Assembly: GCA_041661665.1 (NCBI GenBank)
Contig: JBAZTW010000072.1
Span: 1 to 5,047 of the forward strand
Direction of reading: 5' to 3'
Source: GWC2-45-44 sp041661665
GTDB taxonomy: Bacteria; Planctomycetota; Phycisphaerae; Sedimentisphaerales; UBA12454
DNA: 5,047 nucleotides
The notes under the pieces are model-generated. The model saw nothing but the letters and a program-made list of their open reading frames with translations, was not told the origin of the DNA and searched no databases. Shown piece by piece: positions 1 to 5,047 of the stretch; positions within the stretch are counted from its first letter, which is position 1, and each line of letters begins with the position of its first letter. The translations under genes and the position numbers were made by a program.

Positions 1-1282
1 TGCGTATACCGGCAACAGTATCATCAAGCTCCTGTTGTGTCAATCTCGGATGCATCGGCAGGTTTATCCCGCGTTTATAGAAGAATTCTTCGGCAAGTGG
101 ACAATCGCCTGTGATGCCAAGCTTTTTAAGACCTGCAAAATGATACGTCGGCTGATAATGCAAAATGCCCTGCACACCTTCTTCGCGATATAATATCCGC
201 ATAAACTCATCGCGGTCAAAAATCTTCGGATCAATACACAGAGTATAAAGATGGAATACATGTTTGCAATTCGGGTCTTCGTATGTGCCAAAAACACCCT
301 CAACATCCTTTATACCATTATTGATATAACGGCCATTCGCCTGACGTTTGGCCGTCAGCATATCAAGCTTTTTAATCTGAGTACGCCCCACCGCTGCCTG
401 AATCTCATTCATACGGTAATTGTTGCCCCAATAACCATTGACATCTTCAACATCAAAATGCGATGGTATCCAGTAATCGCTGTATTTGCCATCAACAAAT
501 TTATGCAGCGTATGTTTGCCAAAAGTAAAATCGGTAGCGGCAGTATCCCAATGCGACAGGTTCATACATCTGAGCATTTCAATAGGCTTGACCCATTCAT
601 CGTGATTGGTCGTAATCATACCACCTTCGCCGCAGGTGGTCATATTCTTGAGCGAATGGAAGCTGAATACGCCGACATCGCCGATTGAACCCGCTTTTTT
701 GCCTTTATATTCGGCAATCGGCGTATGAGCACAATCCTCAAGCACATACAGCTTGTGTTTTTTGGCAATATCCATAATCGGATCCATATCGCACATCTGA
801 CCGCCATAATGAACAACATAGATAGCTTTGGTCTTTTTGGTTACCTTCCGGGCAATATCCACAGGATCAATATTGAATGTCCGGGGGTCAATGTCCGCAT
901 ACACCGGCGTAACTTTTTCTTTCAGCAATACCAATGATGTAGCAATAAATGTATTCGGCGTAATGATGACTTCATCGCCCTGCTTAAGCTGAAATAGTTG
1001 CGTACACAAATGCATACCTGTCGTACAATTCGATACCGCAAAGGCCTGCTTGACACCGTGAGCCTTTGCGAATTCTTCCTGAAAAAACTTGACCTGCGGC
1101 CCCATCGTCAGCGAATCCTGTTTCATCGCCCCAAGAACGGCTTTTTCCTCTTCCTGGTCATAAATCGAACCAAAAAAAGAGTATTTTACTTTCAATTTAA
1201 CTCCATCGCCGGTCTCATAGCTGGAAGTGATACCGCCTTCGGAATCTTCACCTGTCGTATGTACTTTTTTATCCTTAGCCAT
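1..1282 (-). CDS. DegT/DnrJ/EryC1/StrS family PLP-dependent aminotransferase (3' end beyond window)
   Basis: Cytosolic fold-type I PLP enzyme. The family transfers an amino group, usually from glutamate or glutamine, to a keto-sugar or inosose. The 427 visible residues run from an ATG at 1282-1280 to the left edge, with no stop reached. Family marks seen: MGPQVKFFQEEFA near 60-72, SNCTTGMH (84-91), GDEVIITPNTFIAT (102-115), YADIDPRTFNIDP (128-140), the PLP-pyridine Asp in LEDCAHTP (D183), the Schiff-base Lys in FHSLKNMTTCGEGG (K212), NYRMNEIQAAVG (288-299), and INLPMHPRLT near the end. Only a short C-terminal tail should be missing. AAAAGG (1290-1295, minus strand) lies 7 bases before the ATG and supports this start. 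Oddities are a polar N-terminal extension of about 33 residues and a longer than usual segment at about 241-286. It is divergent from the ROK operon. The family is firm; the substrate is unknown. Confidence 0.95.
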   Translation of the reverse strand, partial: MAKDKKVHTTGEDSEGGITSSYETGDGVKLKVKYSFFGSIYDQEEEKAVLGAMKQDSLTMGPQVKFFQEEFAKAHGVKQAFAVSNCTTGMHLCTQLFQLKQGDEVIITPNTFIATSLVLLKEKVTPVYADIDPRTFNIDPVDIARKVTKKTKAIYVVHYGGQMCDMDPIMDIAKKHKLYVLEDCAHTPIAEYKGKKAGSIGDVGVFSFHSLKNMTTCGEGGMITTNHDEWVKPIEMLRCMNLSHWDTAATDFTFGKHTLHKFVDGKYSDYWIPSHFDVEDVNGYWGNNYRMNEIQAAVGRTQIKKLDMLTAKRQANGRYINNGIKDVEGVFGTYEDPNCKHVFHLYTLCIDPKIFDRDEFMRILYREEGVQGILHYQPTYHFAGLKKLGITGDCPLAEEFFYKRGINLPMHPRLTQQELDDTVAGIR

Positions 1283-1316
1283 TGTTTTACCTTTTCACAA
1301 TCAAGTATTGACTATT

Positions 1317-1325
1317 TTTATATCA
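1317..1325 (-). promoter_or_regulatory. Candidate extended -10 promoter for the aminotransferase gene
   Basis: Read on the minus strand, TGA-TATAAA gives a TG-n extended -10 element. No convincing -35 lies 16-18 bases upstream, as is allowed for extended -10 promoters. Transcription would start near 1310, leaving a leader of about 28 bases that contains the AAAAGG ribosome binding site. The region is AT-rich, so a chance match is possible. Confidence 0.4.
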
Positions 1326-1332
1326 CATGATA
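1321..1332. promoter_or_regulatory. Palindrome TATCA-CA-TGATA, candidate operator
   Basis: Two perfect 5-base inverted arms surround a 2-base centre. The site lies in the spacer and first bases of the -10 box of the rightward promoter, and over the extended -10 of the leftward promoter. A dimeric repressor bound here could block both. The adjacent ROK regulator is the natural candidate. Ten matched bases in AT-rich DNA is a modest signal, so this is a suggestion based on symmetry and position. Confidence 0.35.
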
Positions 1333-1360
1333 CAATAACAATAAATATCAATATATCTAT

Positions 1361-1374
1361 GGAGTGTTAATTTG
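1361..1374 (+). promoter_or_regulatory. Ribosome binding site and TTG start of the ROK gene
   Basis: GGAG (1361-1364) sits 7 bases before TTG (1372-1374). No in-frame ATG lies close to this point, and the reading frame begins just ahead of the conserved helix-turn-helix, so the TTG is the likely start. An ATG at 1359 overlaps the site but reaches a stop after three codons. Confidence 0.75.
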
Positions 1375-2571
1375 TCAATAGATAAATTATTAAAATTAAA
1401 TAAACTCGCCGCCAATGGCACACAAACTACTATTTTACAAATAGTTAGAGATAACAGCCCTATATCGCGTTCTGGCATTGTCTCACTTACCGGCCAGCCC
1501 CACGCCGCCATTTCTCGCTCAACGGCCATTCTATTGTCAAAAAATATTCTCGTCGAAGATGGCGGCACGGACACAAAAGGCCCTCGCCGAAAACGCGGAT
1601 TGCGACTCAATCCGGATTACGGATACGTCATCGGTATTGAATATGGACCCGATGGTATTGAGGCAGTGGCAATGAACACAGCCTATCAACCCATTGCCAA
1701 ATCCACTAAAACCATCGACCTGGCAAATCGTGACCAAAAAGAAATACTTGAACTAATCTGCGCAACTGTCAAAAGCATACAAAAAGATATTAAAATGCCT
1801 GCTGCACAGTGCCTCGGTGTCGCGGCGGTCGATCCGGGATTGATAGATGACGATGCCGGCATCAGCGCATTGGCAACGACAATGGAACACTGGAATAATG
1901 TCCCTGTCGTAAATACTCTCGAAGAACAACTCAAACTGCCCATACTGCTGTTGGGTACTAGCACAGCGAAAATTCTCGCAGTTGACCGCCTTGAACTCAA
2001 CAACAGCATTGCTAATCTGCTCTATATCGAATATGGCAAAGGTATTGCCTGCGGTATGAAACTTAACAACACCTACATATCCGGTCAGGGACATCTGGCG
2101 GGAGAACTGGGGCATTTACAAATAAGCAATTCACAGGCCGTCTGCCGTTGCGGCGGCGTAGGATGTCTTGAGGCGGTGGCGAGTCTGACAGCGATTGCAA
2201 AAACAGCCGCGGCAGGCATTGAAAGCAATAACAGCAGCCTCTCACAAAAACATGAACTTACTGGCATGGATGTCCTGCGAGCCGCTGCCCAACACGACAG
2301 ACTTGCATCGCGTATTGTTGATGAGGCGTTTGAAAGACTTGGAGTTGCTGTTGCCGGCATAGTCAATATTTTAAGCCCTAAAATGGTTCTCTTTGATGGC
2401 GTTATCAACGAGGCGGGGTCCGAAGCAGTTGCTGTCCTTATGAGATCTTTGCAAAAAACCGTTCTGGCCTCTCATCGGCGACAGCTCGAAATACGTATAA
2501 GCTCCCTTACATCACATATCGGCGCTCTGGGAGGCGCAGCAGCCATATTAGATGCCTGTTTGATAGCTTAA
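1372..2571 (+). CDS. ROK-family transcriptional regulator (NagC/XylR type)
   Basis: This 399-residue protein has the usual length of ROK repressors. An N-terminal winged helix (about residues 14-65, with PISRSGIVSLTG and AAISRSTAILLS as the helix-turn-helix) is followed by GPRRKRGLRLNP and then the ROK sugar-binding domain. The zinc site is clear: H248 in GELGHL, then C258, C260 and C265 in CRCGGVGC, followed by E267. The kinase features are lost. The ATP-site DxGGT is EYGPD (90-94), and the catalytic Asp of the ENDAN motif falls at S197 in GTSTAK. It should therefore bind a sugar or amino sugar and DNA without phosphorylating anything. It heads an operon 16 bases before the acetyltransferase gene, so it probably regulates its own operon and perhaps the divergent aminotransferase. 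The effector cannot be told from sequence. Confidence 0.94.
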   Translation: MSIDKLLKLNKLAANGTQTTILQIVRDNSPISRSGIVSLTGQPHAAISRSTAILLSKNILVEDGGTDTKGPRRKRGLRLNPDYGYVIGIEYGPDGIEAVAMNTAYQPIAKSTKTIDLANRDQKEILELICATVKSIQKDIKMPAAQCLGVAAVDPGLIDDDAGISALATTMEHWNNVPVVNTLEEQLKLPILLLGTSTAKILAVDRLELNNSIANLLYIEYGKGIACGMKLNNTYISGQGHLAGELGHLQISNSQAVCRCGGVGCLEAVASLTAIAKTAAAGIESNNSSLSQKHELTGMDVLRAAAQHDRLASRIVDEAFERLGVAVAGIVNILSPKMVLFDGVINEAGSEAVAVLMRSLQKTVLASHRRQLEIRISSLTSHIGALGGAAAILDACLIA

Positions 2572-2587
2572 AAAGGAAATACAAAAA

Positions 2588-4066
2588 ATGTCAAAATCTA
2601 TAACTTTTAATGATATCGTCAAAGGATTAAAAACTCTCGGCCTGACTAAAGGCGACAAAGTTATGGTACACAGCGCCTTGAGCAGCTTCGGTACTGTCAA
2701 AGGCGGAGCTGACACTGTCATTGATGCATTATTAGCAATAGTCGGTTCGACAGGAACTGTACTGATGCCGACATTTGGAAATTCTGACCCCATCTTTAAT
2801 GTCAAAAAAAGCGAGACAAACCTTGGCATTATCGCTCAAACATTTTGGCGGCGAAAAAATGCCTTCAGAAGCCGTCATTCGGCCGCATCTATCGCAGCGA
2901 TTGGCAATGATGCAAAACATTTTGTCGAGAATCATGAAAACGCTAACACTGCCCATGGCAAAGACACCCCTTATATGAAACTTGTTAAGCAAAACGGCAA
3001 AGTCCTGCTCCTCGGTGTTGATATTGACCGCATGACGCTGCTGCATAGCGTTGAAACACTGGCAAAACTGCCCTATCTGCGGCCAATCACCAAATCATTC
3101 GTTGATGCTAATGGAAAAACTCGAACAAAAACATGGCCATATTTTCCCGGCCCGCATCGGAATTTCATTGGCTTGCAGTCATGGCTGCGAAGTAAAAGAC
3201 TCGTAAAGGAAACTGTTATCGGCGCCTGTCACGCAAAACTATTCGATACCGCCACCTTGTTTGAGGCATTGCAGGAAAGACTGCGGAATGAGCCCGACCT
3301 TTTCATCTCGGATAATCCCAATCTGCCGGACGGCATTTCGCAAAAGGCCGATATACTCAAAGCACACTGGAAACGTCAAACCTTCACCCTCGTTGCTGAC
3401 AGCCAGTTCGCAGGACAATATCTTGAAGAAATCATAGAAAATTGCAAACATTTCGGCATCGACACCATTGTTTTGTCTTTTGTCAACAACATTGCCTGGG
3501 CAGCAATTCCTGAAAAGACAAGAAAATGGTATTTGCAGGGACTGCGTCAGGCCAACATTAAAATTGCTGCTCTGCGATTGCCTTTTATGCCGACCGAAGA
3601 CATGGCAAAAATCGCATCAGAAGTTAATACGGACACTATCATCGTTCCTTCAACAACAGATATAAGTAAAATCAAACCTGTGAAAAAACGCACAAAAATA
3701 CTGATTGAAAATACTCATATCGACTCTGCCTCTTTTGTCGAAAAAATTAAGACTTTAGGAAAAACTCTGCCATCCGCAAAGGCCGCCTTTAACCCTCTTG
3801 CCTTTGTCGAAGCCGGCGAAAATCCATTTTTAAAATCCTACTATAAAACAGGCATAAAATCAAGAATAGGCGCTTTATATATAAACGATGGATTCGCCAC
3901 AGGACAACGCAGTAATCTTGAAGAGGGATTATCAGAAATCAAGGAACTAATTTCTATCCTTCTTTGCAGAAGCTTTGATGGATTATTTATCTTGCAGGGA
4001 CATAATTGCAGCGATTTTGCAAACACCGTCAAAAAATTCACGCAAATCCTTGAGGAAGTACAATGA
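2588..4066 (+). CDS. Fusion protein: AAC(3)-type N-acetyltransferase domain plus xylose-isomerase-like TIM barrel
   Basis: 492 residues in two domains. Residues 1 to about 255 match the Antibiotic_NAT family (aminoglycoside 3-N-acetyltransferase, YokD, FrbF), which uses acetyl-CoA to acylate an amino group. Marks are KGDKVMVHSALSSFG (21-35) with VKGGADTVIDAL, LMPTF (59-63), RSRHSAASIAAIG (94-106), GKDTPYMKL (124-132), and GKVLLLG then TLLHSVE (150-156) with probable active-site H153. Residues about 262-492 resemble the sugar phosphate isomerase/epimerase (AP endonuclease 2-like) barrel: YLEEIIENCKHFGID, ILIENTH (371-377), FNPLAFVEAGENPF (401-414), ALYINDG (429-435), LFILQGHN (466-473). E374 is kept, but the other expected metal ligands appear to be N402, Y431 and Q470. 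AAAAGGAA at 2571-2578 is the ribosome binding site. AAC(3) enzymes usually end near 260-290 residues, so the C-terminal half is an addition. Antibiotic resistance is not implied; a metabolic amino sugar is likelier. Confidence 0.85.
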   Translation: MSKSITFNDIVKGLKTLGLTKGDKVMVHSALSSFGTVKGGADTVIDALLAIVGSTGTVLMPTFGNSDPIFNVKKSETNLGIIAQTFWRRKNAFRSRHSAASIAAIGNDAKHFVENHENANTAHGKDTPYMKLVKQNGKVLLLGVDIDRMTLLHSVETLAKLPYLRPITKSFVDANGKTRTKTWPYFPGPHRNFIGLQSWLRSKRLVKETVIGACHAKLFDTATLFEALQERLRNEPDLFISDNPNLPDGISQKADILKAHWKRQTFTLVADSQFAGQYLEEIIENCKHFGIDTIVLSFVNNIAWAAIPEKTRKWYLQGLRQANIKIAALRLPFMPTEDMAKIASEVNTDTIIVPSTTDISKIKPVKKRTKILIENTHIDSASFVEKIKTLGKTLPSAKAAFNPLAFVEAGENPFLKSYYKTGIKSRIGALYINDGFATGQRSNLEEGLSEIKELISILLCRSFDGLFILQGHNCSDFANTVKKFTQILEEVQ

Positions 4067-4683
4067 AAGTAATAGATTTGAGCATTCCATTTAAACATAG
4101 CGAGGATGTGTTCACAAAGCTCAAACCTAATTCGCCGATTTATTGCGGCAACGAATGCTATGCCTATGATATTGAAATTAAATCACACCATGGCACATAT
4201 TTTGAGACATCCGCACATGTGTTTCGCGATGGGCAAAACACCGATATAGTACCTTTAGAACAATTGATACTGCCGGGTATGTGCATCATATTTGAAGAAG
4301 ACCGCCGATGTATTACCGCCGATGATTTGGATAATCTTGCCGGCGATATAAAGCCCGATTCTGCTCTACTTATAAATACCGGCAACGACAGGATGAAATA
4401 CTTTTCCCTTGATGCCGCCCAGTGGATGGCCAAAAAGGAAGTTACACTATTTGGTTCAAACACCAGCCGTTATGATACAGGTTTTGTCAATCCTACCGGC
4501 TTTTTTATTGACCTGTTCAAGGCCGAGATTTCAATCGTCGCGAATATCACGAATTTACATCTCCTCCCCCGCACCGGCTTCACTCTTATCGTTCTGCCAT
4601 TAAAAATCAGCAACATCTGCACAGTGCCATGTCGTATAATAGCAATGCTAACGACTAATCTGATTGCAGGCAATCGTGATTAA
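4063..4683 (+). CDS. Putative cyclase family protein (kynurenine formamidase-like metal-dependent hydrolase)
   Basis: This 206-residue protein has the length of the cyclase family (Pfam Cyclase; KynB, isatin hydrolase), cytosolic enzymes that hydrolyse amide or lactam bonds with a bound metal. Marks are IDLSIPF (4-10), HHGTYFETSAH (42-52) in place of the family HxGTHxDxPxH, ALLINTGND (101-109), GSNTSRYDTG (131-140), and ITNLHLLPRTGFTLIVLPLKI (162-182), which matches the usual LTNLxxLPxxGFxLIxLPLKI. H42 and H52 are kept; the middle His is Y46 and the Asp is E48. The substrate is unknown. Its ATG overlaps the preceding TGA as ATGA, and GAGGAAG (4052-4058) gives a strong ribosome binding site, so the two proteins should be made in step. 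The C-terminus (ISNICTVPCR) departs from the usual GxxGSPxR segment. No terminator hairpin with a T-run follows. Confidence 0.85.
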   Translation: MKVIDLSIPFKHSEDVFTKLKPNSPIYCGNECYAYDIEIKSHHGTYFETSAHVFRDGQNTDIVPLEQLILPGMCIIFEEDRRCITADDLDNLAGDIKPDSALLINTGNDRMKYFSLDAAQWMAKKEVTLFGSNTSRYDTGFVNPTGFFIDLFKAEISIVANITNLHLLPRTGFTLIVLPLKISNICTVPCRIIAMLTTNLIAGNRD

Positions 4684-4732
4684 AACAGCAGCTTTTGAGC
4701 AGCAATTACGATTTTAGGCAGTGGAGCAGCTT
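4670..4732 (+). repeat. Weak imperfect direct repeat after the cyclase gene
   Basis: GCAATCGTGATT (from 4670) recurs as GCAATTACGATT (from 4702), and GCAGCTT at 4688-4694 recurs at 4726-4732. The copies are offset by 32 and 38 bases, so they are not cleanly aligned. The first copy includes the last codons of the cyclase gene. It could be a decayed duplication or chance. The rest of 4733-4790 is AT-rich with no gene that can be supported. Confidence 0.25.
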
Positions 4733-4791
4733 GCCGAAACAAACCACATCTCAACATCTTCATAAAAAAACTATAAAAACATATTTTGCTG

Positions 4792-4830
4792 TATTCGTAT
4801 TTTTTTGTTGACTTATATACGTTATTCGTA
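4792..4830 (+). repeat. Repeated octamer TATTCGTA flanking a promoter -35 box
   Basis: Exact copies lie at 4792-4799 and 4823-4830, 31 bases apart and so close to three helical turns on the same face of DNA. One is upstream of the -35 box at 4808; the other is in the spacer just before the -10 box. TACG at 4818-4821 pairs with CGTA at 4827-4830 to make a small inverted repeat around the second copy. The layout is like a pair of operator sites. No regulator can be assigned. Confidence 0.35.
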
Positions 4831-4837
4831 GTATAAT
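4808..4837 (+). promoter_or_regulatory. sigma70-type promoter, rightward, with no gene clearly attached
   Basis: TTGACT (4808-4813) and a perfect TATAAT (4832-4837) are 18 bases apart, so by sequence this is the strongest promoter in the window. Transcription would start near 4844 and run rightward, antisense to the end of the minus-strand gene at 4904-5047. No coding region with a ribosome binding site follows in the plus direction within the window. It may drive a small RNA, an antisense transcript, or a gene past the right edge. Confidence 0.55.
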
Positions 4838-4845
4838 GCGGCAAA

Positions 4846-4879
4846 ATCAATTATATAGTCTCTTACAAATAAAATTGAT
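4846..4879. repeat. Inverted repeat ATCAATT / AATTGAT
   Basis: Seven-base arms at 4846-4852 and 4873-4879 flank a 20-base AT-rich loop, just after the predicted start of the orphan promoter. GCAAAAT also occurs directly at 4841-4847 and 4881-4887, outside the arms. An RNA stem here would be weak (one G-C pair). It could act at the 5' end of the rightward transcript or lie past the end of the minus-strand gene, but it has no T-run like a standard terminator. Confidence 0.25.
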
Positions 4880-4903
4880 CGCAAAATGGTCATAAAATAT
4901 AAA

Positions 4904-5047
4904 TCATCTGACAATAACACCTCTCAGCGATGGGATAATGTACATTTCACGCAGTTTCAAAGCTGTCGCAGTAACTCTGCGTCCCAGAGAAGTCAGATAG
5001 TATTTATATGTATTGGTGATTTTCTTGATAAGGCCATGCTTCCACAG
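4904..5047 (-). CDS. C-terminal end of an uncharacterised protein with a winged-helix-like tail (5' part beyond window)
   Basis: The minus strand is open from the right edge to TGA at 4906-4904, giving 47 residues: LWKHGLIKKITNTYKYYLTS, then LGRRVTATALKLREMYIIPS, then LRGVIVR. The pattern HGLIxKxxxTYKYYLTxLG is that of the second half of a winged helix: recognition helix end, beta-hairpin wing reading YYLT, then a closing helix. From memory, similar tails (HGLI-K-TY-YYLT-LG-ALKLRE) end longer uncharacterised proteins, some of which may be linked to mobile elements; I cannot name the family. The gene converges on the cyclase operon. The reading is preferred over the plus-strand frame because it has this recognisable pattern. 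Confidence 0.7.
   Translation of the reverse strand: MWKHGLIKKITNTYKYYLTSLGRRVTATALKLREMYIIPSLRGVIVR

Larger units (their letters stand above)
1308..1336 (+). promoter_or_regulatory. sigma70-type promoter of the ROK operon
   Basis: TTGACT (1308-1313) and TACAAT (1331-1336) are separated by 17 bases, which is the optimal spacing. Five of six positions match consensus in each box. The predicted transcript starts near 1343 and has a leader of about 29 bases before the TTG start codon of the ROK gene. It probably drives all three plus-strand genes, since no other promoter is evident between them. Confidence 0.7.

Noticed and set aside
251..1330. Plus-strand open frames within 251-1330
   Set aside because: They lie antisense to the aminotransferase, whose minus-strand frame is continuous and carries the full family motif set; their translations show no recognisable pattern.
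3350..3400. Fusion as an artefact of a lost stop codon or sequencing frameshift between two genes
   Set aside because: The frame is continuous through the linker with normal codon use, and no internal ribosome binding site plus start codon is obvious at the domain boundary. Comparison with homologues would settle it.
2588..4066. Calling the gene an aminoglycoside resistance determinant
   Set aside because: The fold matches AAC(3), but the family includes many metabolic enzymes; the fused barrel and the operon do not suggest a resistance cassette, and no mobile resistance context is seen.
4717..4735. Possible terminator hairpin GGCA...TGCC after the cyclase gene
   Set aside because: The stem is only four pairs and no T-run follows, so it does not support a rho-independent terminator.
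4886..5047. A plus-strand frame from ATG at 4886, open to the right edge, downstream of the orphan promoter
   Set aside because: It has no ribosome binding site and a low-complexity polar translation, and it overlaps the minus-strand frame that shows a winged-helix pattern. It cannot be excluded fully because it runs off the window.
1..5047. CRISPR arrays, tRNA, rRNA or an intact insertion sequence
   Set aside because: No regularly spaced repeats, tRNA-like cloverleaf, rRNA stretches or transposase frame with terminal repeats were seen on either strand.

Overview
The window (about 43% G+C by eye) reads as bacterial. Genes are close-packed, with Shine-Dalgarno sequences, a TTG start, ATGA stop/start coupling and sigma70-like promoters. 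The proteins (a DegT-type aminotransferase with a long insert, a ROK regulator, an acetyltransferase fused to a sugar-isomerase-like barrel, and a putative cyclase) would suit a sugar-rich heterotroph such as a Planctomycetota/Phycisphaerae lineage. That taxonomic guess comes from the look of the proteins only and is low confidence.

Layout. (1) 1-1282, minus strand: almost all of a PLP-dependent DegT/DnrJ/EryC1/StrS aminotransferase, whose C-terminal end lies beyond the left edge. (2) 1283-1371: a compact divergent control region with a good sigma70 promoter to the right, a plausible extended -10 promoter to the left, and a small palindrome covering both. (3) 1372-4683, plus strand: a tight three-gene operon. 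It holds a ROK-family repressor that has lost the sugar-kinase residues, a two-domain protein (aminoglycoside 3-N-acetyltransferase fold plus xylose-isomerase-like TIM barrel), and a putative cyclase/metal-dependent hydrolase that overlaps it by 4 bases. (4) 4684-4903: an AT-rich gap with an orphan rightward promoter, a repeated TATTCGTA octamer and weak repeats. (5) 4904-5047, minus strand: the last 47 residues of a protein ending in a winged-helix-like segment, entering from the right edge.

How the genes may work together (inference). An aminotransferase of the StrS class puts amino groups on keto-sugars or aminocyclitols. The AAC(3) fold acylates amino groups of such molecules. Xylose-isomerase-like barrels bind sugars or cyclitols, and cyclase-family proteins can hydrolyse amide bonds. 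ROK regulators usually sense sugars or amino sugars. Together they suggest a small regulated cassette that handles an amino sugar or aminocyclitol. The most unusual element is the acetyltransferase-barrel fusion: the barrel half seems to lack most of the metal ligands of its family, so it may bind rather than turn over its ligand.
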